DNA from: [Lactobacillus] rogosae
Lineage (GTDB): Bacteria > Bacillota > Clostridia > Lachnospirales > Lachnospiraceae
Direction of reading: 5' to 3'
DNA: 64,000 bases
Assembly: GCA_900112995.1 (NCBI GenBank)
Contig: FONU01000010.1
Span: 1 to 64,000, forward strand
The stretch's first letter is position 1. Each line of letters opens with the position of its first letter. The notes beneath the pieces were generated by a model that did no database searches, had not been told where the DNA came from, and saw nothing but the letters and a program-made list of their open reading frames with translations. This document shows, piece by piece, positions 1 to 8,092 of the stretch. The position numbers and the translations under genes are program-made.

Positions 1-107
1 ATTATGTGTGCAACTATCCTAAGCTTCCACTTTCCACCTATCAGGTCATCTATAAGATTAAATGGGCAATTATAATTATCTTTTATTTTGGAATAAGTAT
101 CTTTCAT
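1..107 (-). CDS. HxlR-family regulator, N-terminal fragment cut by window edge
   Basis: This gene runs off the left edge of the window, so only the first 35 codons are visible. The start is an ATG at 105-107, preceded on the minus strand by a GGAGG box at 113-117. The translated start contains CPFNLIDDLIGGKWKLRIV, which matches the opening of HxlR-family winged-helix regulators: a conserved Cys-Pro followed by the helix that ends in GGKWK. Members of this family typically sense small electrophiles or redox stress and act on adjacent genes. Its target is not visible here, and it is separated from the zinc operon upstream by a terminator. Confidence 0.8.
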   Translation of the reverse strand, partial: MKDTYSKIKDNYNCPFNLIDDLIGGKWKLRIVAHI

Positions 108-145
108 AAACACCTCCTGAATTAATTCCAATAAAAATATTCTAA

Positions 146-213
146 TAAAAACAAAAAAGCAGTGAGATAGCCAATCTGACATCAGTCGGATTTATGCAAA
201 ATGCTACTCACTG
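146..213 (-). terminator. Intrinsic terminator after the zinc operon
   Basis: Read on the minus strand, CAGTGAG/CTCACTG arms (160-166 with 207-213) extend with TAGC/GCTA (168-171 with 203-206), enclose a smaller hairpin (AATCTGAC with GTCGGATT), and are followed directly by a run of six T and further T-rich sequence. It lies downstream of znuB and upstream of the HxlR gene, so it most likely ends the zur-znuACB transcript. Confidence 0.75.
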
Positions 214-254
214 TTTAATATCTGTATTATATTTAATTGTATGCTGATTTTTTT

Positions 255-436
255 CTTTTGTGCTCATTATATCATATGCCCTGCGTTGCTTTTCCACGCA
301 TCCGAAGTTTCGAAGAAACTTCTAAGTGACTACGAAGTAGTCATATTATATCATAATTTTTGTGCAGCTTTTAAGCACATATAAAGTTCCGTAAGGAACT
401 TTTAAGATGAGCACTTTTGTGCTCATTATATCATAT
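255..436. repeat. Cluster of short palindromes bounded by a 23-nt direct repeat
   Basis: An identical 23-nt stretch occurs at 255-277 and 414-436; the second copy overlaps the last codons of znuB. Between the copies are four small hairpins: AAGTTTCGAAGAAACTT near 305-321, TGACTACGAAGTAGTCA at 327-343, AAGTTCCGTAAGGAACTT at 384-401, and ATGAGCACTTTTGTGCTCAT around 408-426. I see no ORF here. The arrangement resembles a small mobile or foldback repeat, or a slippage-grown region; its function is unknown. Confidence 0.6.
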
Positions 437-1276
437 TCTCAGAATTCTTCCAATTATACAGTTAATTATGAAAATGAGAATATATATCGTTACGATTGTC
501 GAACCTACTGGAGTTGAGGTAAATATTGATATTATTATTCCAAATACTGCCCCAAATACTGAAAGGATTGCTGAGTATATTATAACTGATTTGAAGCTTG
601 TCATTACTCTCATCGCTGACAAGGCCGGAAATACTAAGAGGGCTGTTATAAGCAGTGAGCCTACGAGGTTCATTGCAAGCACGATTATTACTGCTGTTAT
701 AACTGCTATCATAAGATTGTATACATTAGTATTTTTGCCCATTGAGCGTGTAAAATTCTCATCAAATGTCACTGAGAATATTCTGTTATAAAATATTATA
801 AAAAATGCAACGACTACAAGTGAGGCTATTACACACATAATAACTTCTAAGCCTGTAAGTGTAAGGATTGATGTCGAACCAAAAAGTGTGGAACACACAT
901 CTCCTGATACATTTGAGGATACTGAGAACACATTTAATATAAGGTAACCAACTGCCATTGAGCCTACTGAAAGCATAGCTATTGCTGCATCACCCTTTAA
1001 TTTCGTGTTAGTTCCTGTTCTAAGAAGCAATATCGCACACACTATTGTTACAGGCATAATGAATATATTTACATTAGCAATCTTTAACACTGTAGCTATT
1101 GCAAGTGCACCAAATGCAACGTGTGACAAGCCATCTCCTATGAAGGAAAATCTCTTTAACACAAGTGTCACGCCAAGAAGTGATGAGCATAAAGAGATAA
1201 GCACGCCTACGATAAGCGCATATCTTACAAATGGATATGACATATAAAACTGAAATTCCTGTATAAAGCCACTCAT
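431..1276 (-). CDS. znuB: Zinc/metal ABC transporter permease (ABC-3 family)
   Basis: This is a 281-residue integral membrane protein, the permease half of a ZnuABC/AdcABC-type metal importer. The sequence is almost entirely hydrophobic, with about eight or nine predicted membrane segments, and includes the GDGLSHVAFGALAIA segment typical of ABC-3 permeases (about residues 46-60). The ATG at 1274-1276 overlaps the stop codon of the ATPase gene by one base (TAATG), so translation is probably coupled. It is the last gene of the zur-znuA-znuC-znuB operon. Zinc rather than manganese is inferred from the histidine-rich binding protein and the Fur-family regulator in the same operon. Confidence 0.93.
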   Translation of the reverse strand: MSGFIQEFQFYMSYPFVRYALIVGVLISLCSSLLGVTLVLKRFSFIGDGLSHVAFGALAIATVLKIANVNIFIMPVTIVCAILLLRTGTNTKLKGDAAIAMLSVGSMAVGYLILNVFSVSSNVSGDVCSTLFGSTSILTLTGLEVIMCVIASLVVVAFFIIFYNRIFSVTFDENFTRSMGKNTNVYNLMIAVITAVIIVLAMNLVGSLLITALLVFPALSAMRVMTSFKSVIIYSAILSVFGAVFGIIISIFTSTPVGSTIVTIYILIFIINCIIGRILRI

Positions 1277-1983
1277 TACTCCTCATCTCCTTCCATCTGT
1301 CCAAATACATTGGCTTTGTCGCTTTGCATAAATTCTTTCTTAGTACCATAAAAGCTGTCTTTACTGTCGAGATAAAGAATATGTGTCGCATATGATACCG
1401 ACTGAAGGTCGTGGGACACCATAATTACTGTTATTCCTTTATCGTTAAGCTTCTTTAATAGCTCGTAAAATTCTGCTGTCACCTTAGGGTCTAAACCTGT
1501 AACAGGCTCATCTAAAAGTATTACCTTGGAAGTTGCACAGAGTGCTCTTGCAAGTAAGACCCTCTGCTGTTGTCCGCCTGAAAGATTGCGGTAACATTTT
1601 TTCTTAAGGTCTGTAATATCAAGCTCTCTCATCTTCTCAATTGCAAGACTTTTCTCTTTCTTTCCGTAAAATGGCTTAAATCCGCTTCCTGCAAGTGTTC
1701 CTGACAGAACAACTTCCCATACAGTAGCCGGAAAATCCTTCTGTACAACTGTCTGCTGTGGAAGATAACCTATCTCATAATCCTTAAGGCCATCACCATA
1801 TTCTATCCTTCCTGATACTTTATCTATAAGGTTAAGCAGTGTCTTTATAAGTGTACTTTTTCCAGCTCCATTTTCACCAAGCACACATAAATAATCACCT
1901 TTATTGACCTTGAAATTAAGACCTGATACAACTGCCTTGCCCTCATATCCCAAAGCCAAATTCTCACATTCTATATATGACAT
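1276..1983 (-). CDS. znuC: Zinc/metal ABC transporter ATP-binding protein
   Basis: This is the cytoplasmic ATPase of the metal importer, 235 residues from the ATG at 1981-1983. A longer reading from a TTG at 2001 is possible, but the AGAAAGGA box lies inside that extension and serves the ATG. Visible motifs are Walker A GENGAGKST (36-44), the Q-loop region YLPQQ (about 73-77), signature LSGGQ (134-138) and Walker B VILLDE (154-159). It lies between the binding-protein gene and the permease gene, overlapping the latter by one base. About 100 bases separate it from znuA and hold a perfect inverted repeat, so its expression may be tuned separately. Confidence 0.93.
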   Translation of the reverse strand: MSYIECENLALGYEGKAVVSGLNFKVNKGDYLCVLGENGAGKSTLIKTLLNLIDKVSGRIEYGDGLKDYEIGYLPQQTVVQKDFPATVWEVVLSGTLAGSGFKPFYGKKEKSLAIEKMRELDITDLKKKCYRNLSGGQQQRVLLARALCATSKVILLDEPVTGLDPKVTAEFYELLKKLNDKGITVIMVSHDLQSVSYATHILYLDSKDSFYGTKKEFMQSDKANVFGQMEGDEE

Positions 1984-2007
1984 TTTCTTTTCCTTTCTCA
2001 ATTCCTA

Positions 2008-2029
2008 TTTATCAATTGTTATTGATAAA
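2008..2029. promoter_or_regulatory. Perfect 9-bp inverted repeat in the znuA-znuC gap
   Basis: TTTATCAAT at 2008-2016 and ATTGATAAA at 2021-2029 form a perfect inverted repeat around a 4-base loop. There is no T-run on either side, so it is unlikely to be an intrinsic terminator. It could be an mRNA hairpin that adjusts expression of znuC relative to znuA, or a secondary site for a Fur-family regulator. The sequence does not decide between these. Confidence 0.4.
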
Positions 2030-2087
2030 CATTCTCATAGTAAGTATAATAAACACAAAAATTATCGTTCACGTCTGACATTAAAAT

Positions 2088-3284
2088 CTATTGTAAAGCC
2101 TGTTTTAATACGACAAGGTTATTACTCATAACATTCAGATATGTATAATCTGCATCATCTGTCCCTGCCGACTGCATCGAATCCATAGTAAGTATCTGCT
2201 GGTTCTTCTGGCTTGTATTGCCCTTAATAGTGTTAGCTATTCTTTTATCAGAACCATCAATTACAAGTATGCTTCCTGTTCCTATCTCGTCTATCTTGCC
2301 AGAAAGAAATGTAACTGTCTTAAAACTTGCCTCTGTTTCTGCTGAACAGCCTGCAAATGCGGCATAATAATCAATTCCGTAATCATCAACAAGATACCTG
2401 AATGGAAATCTGTCGCCAAATATAACTGTCTTAAGCCTTGAATTCTCACATACATTTTCATAATCACTATCAAGTCCGGCAAGCTGATTTATATACGCAT
2501 CAGCGTTATCCTGGTATAACTGCGAATTATCTTTATCCAAATCCTTGACTATATCCGCAAGATACTGTGTTAATACAGCCGCATTTTTTAATGAAAGCCA
2601 TATATGCTCGTCATATTCAATATCCTCGTCTGTGTGACTGTGCCCTGCCTCCAAACTGTGGTCGTCTGCGTGATTATCTTCGCTATGGTCATCGTTGTTG
2701 TCACCTGCCGTATATTCATCTGCGTGGTCATCTGCTGTATGGTCATCACTATGCTCATCTGCGTGGTCATCACTGTGGTCGTCTGCACTATGGGAATGTG
2801 TGTGTGTATGCCTGAACTGGAAACGGCTTTCCTGCATACCTTCTATTACCTCTTCCTCTTTAGTCCTGTCGCTTATAAGCTCCATCATATTGACTTTTAT
2901 CATATCATTATTCTTAGTTTCCCTTACCGCATCAAGAACCCACGCATCAGACTCGCCTCCGACATACACAAACACGTCTGCTGATGAAATCTTAGTCATA
3001 TCCTTAGCTGAAGGCTGGTAACTGTGTAAATCCACTCCACCATTAATAAGAAGTGTCAGCCTGAATTTATCGGAATTATCACCTATTATCTGACCTAGCC
3101 AGTCGTACTGTGGGAATGTTGTACACACAATGCTTATCCTGTCATCATCATACCCTGTATCTGATGAACAGCCTGTTAATAACAGCATTGAAAATGTACC
3201 AATCAGAAAAACAGTACTCATAAATAATGCTTTTATTCTTTTTCCTGCCATTTTTATATCTATATTAAAATGCTTATTCTGCAT
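2088..3284 (-). CDS. znuA: Zinc-binding lipoprotein of the metal ABC transporter (ZnuA/AdcA type)
   Basis: This 398-residue extracellular lipoprotein captures zinc for ZnuBC. A membrane helix ends in the lipobox LLTGC, with lipidated Cys39. Candidate metal ligands are His87 in DLHSYQPS, His227 in DEHIWL and an acidic residue in the GCSAETEAS segment. The usual third histidine motif (FHDA-like) reads GDRFPFRYLV, so an aspartate may take its place. Residues 159-217 form a long His/Asp/Glu-rich loop, typical of zinc rather than manganese binding proteins and thought to store or deliver Zn2+. The matching DNA is a degenerate short tandem repeat. The gene starts only 17 bases after the regulator gene, so both share one promoter. 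Confidence 0.92.
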   Translation of the reverse strand: MQNKHFNIDIKMAGKRIKALFMSTVFLIGTFSMLLLTGCSSDTGYDDDRISIVCTTFPQYDWLGQIIGDNSDKFRLTLLINGGVDLHSYQPSAKDMTKISSADVFVYVGGESDAWVLDAVRETKNNDMIKVNMMELISDRTKEEEVIEGMQESRFQFRHTHTHSHSADDHSDDHADEHSDDHTADDHADEYTAGDNNDDHSEDNHADDHSLEAGHSHTDEDIEYDEHIWLSLKNAAVLTQYLADIVKDLDKDNSQLYQDNADAYINQLAGLDSDYENVCENSRLKTVIFGDRFPFRYLVDDYGIDYYAAFAGCSAETEASFKTVTFLSGKIDEIGTGSILVIDGSDKRIANTIKGNTSQKNQQILTMDSMQSAGTDDADYTYLNVMSNNLVVLKQALQ

Positions 3285-3301
3285 ATTATCTTTACTCCAT
3301 T

Positions 3302-3715
3302 CTAACCCTGCTCATCTTTGCAATTCCTGCAAAGACCGCTTAAAGTTGAGCCATTACATTCAAGTGTAAATCCATATTGTTTCATAAGATTTTTTCTTAT
3401 TTCGTCCATAAATGCACAGTCAAGGTGCATAACCTTTCCACACTTACGGCACTGCATATGAAGATGTGCATCACAATTATTATGTTCATCTGATATTCTA
3501 TAATAATAATTACCACTGCTTGCTGTCTTAAAACGCACAAGCACTCCATTATCTGTCATTCTGTCGAGCGTACGGTACACTGTTGACTGGTTTACATCTA
3601 CATTGTTGCTTTCAAGGTAATGATATACGTCAGCCACGCAGAAGCTCTTGTCTTTCTGGAGTGAAAGATATTGTTCGATTTCCTGGGTAGCTTTGGTGTG
3701 GTATGTTTTGGGCAT
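3302..3715 (-). CDS. zur: Fur-family metal regulator, probably Zur
   Basis: This is a metal-responsive repressor of 137 residues if translation starts at the ATG at 3713-3715, which has an AGAAAGGAG box about nine bases upstream; an upstream in-frame ATG at 3748 lacks a comparable box. An N-terminal winged helix (QSTVYRTLDRMTDNGVL) is followed by a His-rich metal-sensing segment (HNNCDAHLHMQC). Two CxxC pairs (CRKC and CRNC) form the structural zinc site. As first gene of the zinc uptake operon, behind Fur-type operators, it most likely represses the operon and itself when zinc is plentiful. Ferric or peroxide sensing is less likely given the neighbours. Confidence 0.85.
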   Translation of the reverse strand: MPKTYHTKATQEIEQYLSLQKDKSFCVADVYHYLESNNVDVNQSTVYRTLDRMTDNGVLVRFKTASSGNYYYRISDEHNNCDAHLHMQCRKCGKVMHLDCAFMDEIRKNLMKQYGFTLECNGSTLSGLCRNCKDEQG

Positions 3716-3789
3716 TATGTATAGCTCCTTTCTTGTGAGGGAGGGCATTAATTGCTAATTTACTTTAATGGCTTCCCTTTTTATAAAAA

Positions 3790-3870
3790 ATGCGAAATGC
3801 ATTGTAATTTGCATTAAATTTGCAAATCATTTGCATTTCGCATATTATCATTTAACTATAGTTCTGTCAA
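3790..3870 (-). promoter_or_regulatory. Promoter and Fur/Zur operators of the zinc operon
   Basis: Read on the minus strand there is a -35 TTGACA (3865-3870), a 17-base spacer and a -10 TAATAT (3842-3847). Just downstream lies TGCAAATCATTTGCA (3821-3835), a perfect 7-1-7 palindrome, the arrangement bound by Fur, Zur and PerR dimers. A second, larger inverted repeat has perfect 12-bp arms ATGCGAAATGCA (3790-3801) and TGCATTTCGCAT (3832-3843). The operators cover the start site and touch the -10, so binding should block transcription. The operon's other gaps show no second promoter of this quality. Confidence 0.75.
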
Positions 3871-3933
3871 TATGTTTATATTTATTTAACAATATTTACT
3901 GGCAAAGAAGTAAACTCTCTCATTCCTGCCAAT

Positions 3934-4025
3934 AATGTAGATTAGGATGGGGAGCCGCCGACACTTAAGCGCAAGCGTGTCGCCGTTGCCTGTGCCAGCT
4001 CTCCCCAATCCCTCACAACCTACAT
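3934..4025. repeat. GC-rich foldback element between zur and the Bce module
   Basis: Outer arms (AATGTAG... near 3934 and ...CTACATT near 4025, plus GGGGAGC/GCTCTCCCC) enclose an inner hairpin GACAC...GTGTC. The element is much richer in G+C than its surroundings. A 21-nt core at 3968-3988 recurs exactly, inverted, at 32376-32396. It lies between the zur promoter and the stop of the permease gene at 4047. It may also act as a transcription barrier, but no T-run follows the inner stem. Confidence 0.65.
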
Positions 4026-4046
4026 TCCTCTCTCCCAATTGCCCAA

Positions 4047-6083
4047 TCAAATATTTTTTATCATATTCTTACAACTATTATAAGTTATAACAAAATACCC
4101 TCCATATATCAAAAGTATAAACACTCCGGTCATTATTATTGACTGTACCATATATTCCGTACCAAGCAGTTCCATCACCATATAGCTTACCCTCATTCCG
4201 AATATTGAGTGTATTATTGCAAGTGACATTGGTATTCCAAAGAATATCACTGTCTGCTTTAATACTGCGTGATTGATTTTGCTATTGTCTGTTCCAAGAT
4301 TTTTAAGTATCTTATATCTGCCAAGATTGTCGGCACTTTCTGACAGTTCTTTTAATGCAAGTATTGCCGCTCCTGATATAAGGAATATAAGTCCAATGTA
4401 CAATGCTATAAATGCTATCATAGCACCAAGTCCCATTGAATTCTCTTTTACTGAAATAAGCGTATTAATATCCATTATAATACCTTCTTTACCAGCACCA
4501 TTCGCTATCTTTACAATCTTTTTATCAACTGCCTCACGTTCATCACCCTCTGGTATATTATAATTACCAATATAATATTCACCTGTTGGAAGCATTGTTT
4601 CAAGTACTTCGTCTGGCACAACCACAATTCCTATATTTATATGGTTAGATGACATCTGGACAAAACCATCCGAACAACGATTATATTTTGGCTTTAACAA
4701 TTCCCCATTTAAAGCAATCTTTACTCCCTTATCTAAGGCTTTGTTTCGCACTTCTGCCATCGACTTAAAGTCTGCAACAATTATATATTCATCAGAACTA
4801 AGACTGTATTGTTCATTACCATACAGAGCTGCCACCTTGTTATAATCACTAAGTTTCATAATATCTTCAGAATAATATGCATCAAAATATGATGAATCAA
4901 TATTATCTGCGATATCCGGATTATCAGCCTTCGCTGCTTCTGTATTTCCTAAAGTATCATTAATTGTAAGTTCACTTGTATTGTATACATACACATCTAC
5001 TATATCTTTAAGAATATCTTCAAGGTCAATATCTTTTCTCTTATAATAATCTTTAATCAATTCTGCCTCATCATCTGAATAAAGTTCCTTCTCTATCTGC
5101 ACATCTGCTGGTGATAGCATATCAATATTGTGTACAAGTGAATTACGCACTGTAAGTCCGCTTGATAATACGCATATTGTTATAAACATCATAAGGCATA
5201 TAACTGTCATTGCGAACACGTTGCTGTTCATACGGCTGCTCATCTGACGGAACACAAAGCTGTTAAGCCCCTTATAGTACACCTTTTTCATAGAATGTAC
5301 TGCTGAGAACATAATTCCTGATAATGACCAGAAGAATAAAAATGTGCCTGCACAGCCCATCACTATATATTTGGCAAGGTCAGTAACTAACTCAAGATTC
5401 CTGCTATCTGATACCTTATAGTAGGCAAATGCAAGCAGTACAACTGATATTATCCATACAACTGCACATATATATGGATTTTTGTTAGTTGCTTTTTCTG
5501 CCTTTCTGCTTCCTGTAAGAAGGTCTATAAGCTTATATTTGTTAATGCAGAACATATTAAAGAGTATTACGATAACATATATAATTGCAAAATATATCAA
5601 TGTCTTTACAAATGCCTGCTGAGAAAATACAAATCTGTATTTCTCAATGTTAACCCCAAACATATTGGCAACAAATATACTTGTAACCTGTGAAAGTCCT
5701 ATTCCTGCCACAAGTCCTATTCCTAACGATATAACACCTATAATCAGTGTTTCAAGAAACAGTATAAGTGATATTTTCCTTTTTCCCATTCCAAGAAGAA
5801 TGTATAATGCAAATTCCTTTTTTCTCTTCTTCATAAGGAAATTACTTGCATATATAACAAGAAATCCAAGTATAAATGCAACAAATACACTTACTCCCGA
5901 AAGTGTTGTATTAATAAGCTTTACTATCTCTCTTGTGTCTTCTGATATTTTAAGCATAGTTGTCTGTGTTTCGATTGCATTAAAAAGATAAAATATCGCA
6001 ACACCGAGTATTAACGTGAAGAAATATACTGCATAATCCTTCAGGCTTTTTTTCATATTAGAAAATGATAGTTTAAAGAGCAT
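4047..6083 (-). CDS. BceB-type FtsX-like permease of a peptide-antibiotic ABC transporter
   Basis: This is the large membrane subunit of a BceAB-type transporter, which releases cell-wall targets from peptide antibiotics and also acts as the sensor for its partner kinase. The start is the ATG at 6081-6083 behind GGAGGTGA; an upstream ATG at 6116 adds 11 residues without better support. The protein has 678 residues with about ten membrane segments. A large extracellular domain of roughly 220 residues lies between the seventh and eighth segments, the hallmark of BceB proteins. The start overlaps the ATPase gene by 11 bases, so the two are coupled. The antibiotic cannot be deduced from sequence. 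Confidence 0.9.
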   Translation of the reverse strand: MLFKLSFSNMKKSLKDYAVYFFTLILGVAIFYLFNAIETQTTMLKISEDTREIVKLINTTLSGVSVFVAFILGFLVIYASNFLMKKRKKEFALYILLGMGKRKISLILFLETLIIGVISLGIGLVAGIGLSQVTSIFVANMFGVNIEKYRFVFSQQAFVKTLIYFAIIYVIVILFNMFCINKYKLIDLLTGSRKAEKATNKNPYICAVVWIISVVLLAFAYYKVSDSRNLELVTDLAKYIVMGCAGTFLFFWSLSGIMFSAVHSMKKVYYKGLNSFVFRQMSSRMNSNVFAMTVICLMMFITICVLSSGLTVRNSLVHNIDMLSPADVQIEKELYSDDEAELIKDYYKRKDIDLEDILKDIVDVYVYNTSELTINDTLGNTEAAKADNPDIADNIDSSYFDAYYSEDIMKLSDYNKVAALYGNEQYSLSSDEYIIVADFKSMAEVRNKALDKGVKIALNGELLKPKYNRCSDGFVQMSSNHINIGIVVVPDEVLETMLPTGEYYIGNYNIPEGDEREAVDKKIVKIANGAGKEGIIMDINTLISVKENSMGLGAMIAFIALYIGLIFLISGAAILALKELSESADNLGRYKILKNLGTDNSKINHAVLKQTVIFFGIPMSLAIIHSIFGMRVSYMVMELLGTEYMVQSIIMTGVFILLIYGGYFVITYNSCKNMIKNI

Positions 6084-6843
6084 CGCCCGCGTCACCTCCC
6101 AATAATGAAACAACATCTATTATCTTGTTAAATAAGGTCTTCCTGTCATCAGCGCCACGGTTAAGCTCGTGGAATATCTTACCATCCTTGATAAATATAA
6201 TTCTGCTTGCATAACTTGCAGTAAATGAGTCGTGTGTTACCATAAGTATTGTCGCCTGCAATTCCCTGTTAAGCATATTAAACCTTTCAAGAAGAAGCTT
6301 AGCAGCTCTTGAGTCAAGAGCTCCTGTCGGCTCATCGGCAAGCACCAGACTTGGACTTGTTATAATTGCCCTTGCAGAAGCAACTCTCTGTTTCTGTCCA
6401 CCTGACATCTGGTAGGGATATTTATTTAATATCTCTGTTATATCAAGCTGTTCTGCTACATTTTTTACTGCCCTGTCAATTACCTCAGGAGAATCATTTC
6501 TGATTGACAATGCAAGTGCAATATTCTCATATGCTGTAAGTGTGTCCAGAAGATTAAAATCCTGAAATATAAATCCCAGCTTATCTCTTCTGAATCTGTT
6601 AAGAGCACTTCCTTTAAGCTGTGTGATATTATTGCCGTCTACATATATATTGCCACTTGTAACCTTATCAATTGTAGATATGCAGTTAAGAAGTGTTGTC
6701 TTACCGCTTCCCGAAGCACCCATAATAGCAACGAATTCACCCTTATTTACATCAAACGATATGTCATCTATCGCTTTAGTCAGGTTATTCCTGCTGCCAT
6801 AGTATTTCTCTACATTTTGAATTCTCAAAATATTCTCACTCAT
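6073..6843 (-). CDS. BceA-type ABC transporter ATP-binding protein
   Basis: This is the cytoplasmic ATPase partner of the FtsX-like permease, 256 residues from the ATG at 6841-6843, which has a GGAGG box eight to nine bases upstream; an ORF start at 6894 is not needed. It belongs to the MacB/LolD/BceA group. Motifs present are Walker A GASGSGKTT, the Q-loop in IFQDFNLLD, signature MSGGQKQR and Walker B LVLADEPTGALD, the last typical of this group. It lies downstream of the kinase gene, separated by 181 bases that carry a BceR-type operator, so it is probably induced by the linked two-component system. Confidence 0.92.
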   Translation of the reverse strand: MSENILRIQNVEKYYGSRNNLTKAIDDISFDVNKGEFVAIMGASGSGKTTLLNCISTIDKVTSGNIYVDGNNITQLKGSALNRFRRDKLGFIFQDFNLLDTLTAYENIALALSIRNDSPEVIDRAVKNVAEQLDITEILNKYPYQMSGGQKQRVASARAIITSPSLVLADEPTGALDSRAAKLLLERFNMLNRELQATILMVTHDSFTASYASRIIFIKDGKIFHELNRGADDRKTLFNKIIDVVSLLGGDAGDAL

Positions 6844-6948
6844 ATAAAATCCTCCATTTCTGTATACGAAACCTCTAAGGCTCATATCTGCCAATCACTT
6901 GACTTCCTCTACATTGTAATAAGGATTTTGTTATCTGTCGTAATTCTA

Positions 6949-6975
6949 ATATTACGCAATGTTACATTTTTGTAA
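6949..6975 (-). promoter_or_regulatory. Probable BceR-type operator and promoter for the ABC genes
   Basis: TTACA-TTTT-TGTAA at 6962-6975 is a perfect inverted repeat that fits the consensus TNACA-N4-TGTAA described for BceR-like regulators. On the minus strand it is followed seven bases later by a possible -10, TAATAT (6949-6954). A weaker repeat, GTAAT...ATTAC, lies next to it. The site is upstream of the ATPase gene and downstream of the kinase gene, where an inducible promoter would be expected. Confidence 0.6.
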
Positions 6976-7061
6976 TATTAGCTTTCTATAATATTAACTT
7001 TTTAAATATCAGTTTTCTATAATATCAACTTTGTGTAATATCAGTCTTTTCAATATTAACC
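6971..7061. repeat. Three degenerate ~31-nt tandem repeats at the end of the kinase gene
   Basis: Three similar units start near 6971, 7000 and 7031. Each contains a TAATATTAG- or AATATCAG-like block followed by TCTATAATAT(T/C)AACT or a variant. The third unit includes the final codons of the kinase gene, so the repeat has shaped its C-terminus (about the last dozen residues). The first overlaps the BceR-type box. This looks like slippage-driven duplication. Confidence 0.45.
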
Positions 7062-8092
7062 GGGTTGTAATAGCTGTCCCCGTAAAATATTATTTCAACC
7101 TCTGTATATTCTCCCTCAATTGACTTTATCTCTATATTATGTCCAAGCTTGCCACACATATTTTTAGCAATATACAAGCCCATTCCTGTTGATTTGGCGT
7201 TATTTCTTCCGTTAGAACCTGTATAAGATTTAATGAATACTTTATCTATATCTTTAGCTGGTATTCCAATTCCGTTATCCTTTATATGAAGCACAGCCTG
7301 CCCCACTTTGTCTGTGCCACTGTCCTGTCTTTGCTCTGAATATACTTCGATATAAGCCTCTCCTGATGTCTTTTTGTATTTAATACTGTTGCTTATAATC
7401 TGGTTGACTATGAATTCAAGCCATTTGGCATCAGTATTAACATAAGTATCTATGTCGTGGACATTAAGACTTATGTTGTTGCTTAATATTATGTCTTTAT
7501 TCTTAACTGCTGTCTTGTTAATAATTGTTTTGAGATTAACTTTTCCAAATGAGTAGTCTTTCTCTGCATTTTCTGACCTCACATAATAAAGTACCTTGTC
7601 TGCATAATCATCAAGCCTGTTAAGCTGTGTAATAAATTTCTTATCTATATGCTCTTTGTCATTGTGGCACATAAGCGTAAGGCTTGCTATTGGAAGCTTT
7701 ATCTCGTGAACCCACATTTCTATGAAATCTTTAAAATCCTGCTGTCCCCTCTCGTACTGGTTAATATGCTCAATCATAGATTTATTAATGTCATACATCG
7801 CTGTATACACAAGGTTTCCCTCATAGAATTCCGGCTCATCCAGTGTTTCAATAACAAGATATTTCTTATCAATCCTCTGTGTATTATCAATAAGACTGTT
7901 ATAGAAATTCCGTTTTCTGCAAAAATCCCATATGAACATTATAATAAAAAATATGGCTGCAAGTACAGCCATAAGTGCCGCCATCTGTACTCCGAAGTTA
8001 AATGCACACAGAAGCCCACATATAAGTATTATATATACAATAATAAGTATAATTTTAAACAACTCATCTTTTATATATTCTTTTAATTTCAT
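7025..8092 (-). CDS. Intramembrane-sensing histidine kinase (BceS type)
   Basis: This short sensor kinase has 355 residues. Two membrane helices (about 13-32 and 36-55) are joined by only a few residues, so it has no extracellular sensor of its own; BceS-like kinases instead read the state of the BceAB transporter. The phosphorylated histidine is His129 in WVHEIKLP. The ATP-binding domain shows the N box (QIISNSIKY), DNGIGIP and GMGLYIAKN. The start ATG at 8090-8092 overlaps the regulator stop as ATGA; a reading from TTG at 8101 lacks support. The C-terminal codons run into a tandem repeat. Confidence 0.92.
   Translation of the reverse strand: MKLKEYIKDELFKIILIIVYIILICGLLCAFNFGVQMAALMAVLAAIFFIIMFIWDFCRKRNFYNSLIDNTQRIDKKYLVIETLDEPEFYEGNLVYTAMYDINKSMIEHINQYERGQQDFKDFIEMWVHEIKLPIASLTLMCHNDKEHIDKKFITQLNRLDDYADKVLYYVRSENAEKDYSFGKVNLKTIINKTAVKNKDIILSNNISLNVHDIDTYVNTDAKWLEFIVNQIISNSIKYKKTSGEAYIEVYSEQRQDSGTDKVGQAVLHIKDNGIGIPAKDIDKVFIKSYTGSNGRNNAKSTGMGLYIAKNMCGKLGHNIEIKSIEGEYTEVEIIFYGDSYYNPVNIEKTDITQS

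Noticed and set aside
1074-1391. Minus-strand 105-codon open frame overlapping znuB and znuC
   Set aside because: It is a frame-shifted shadow across two well-supported genes and has no family resemblance.
2640-2800. Repetitive tract in znuA
   Set aside because: It encodes the His/Asp-rich metal loop; the repeats are degenerate codons for that loop, not an array or mobile element.
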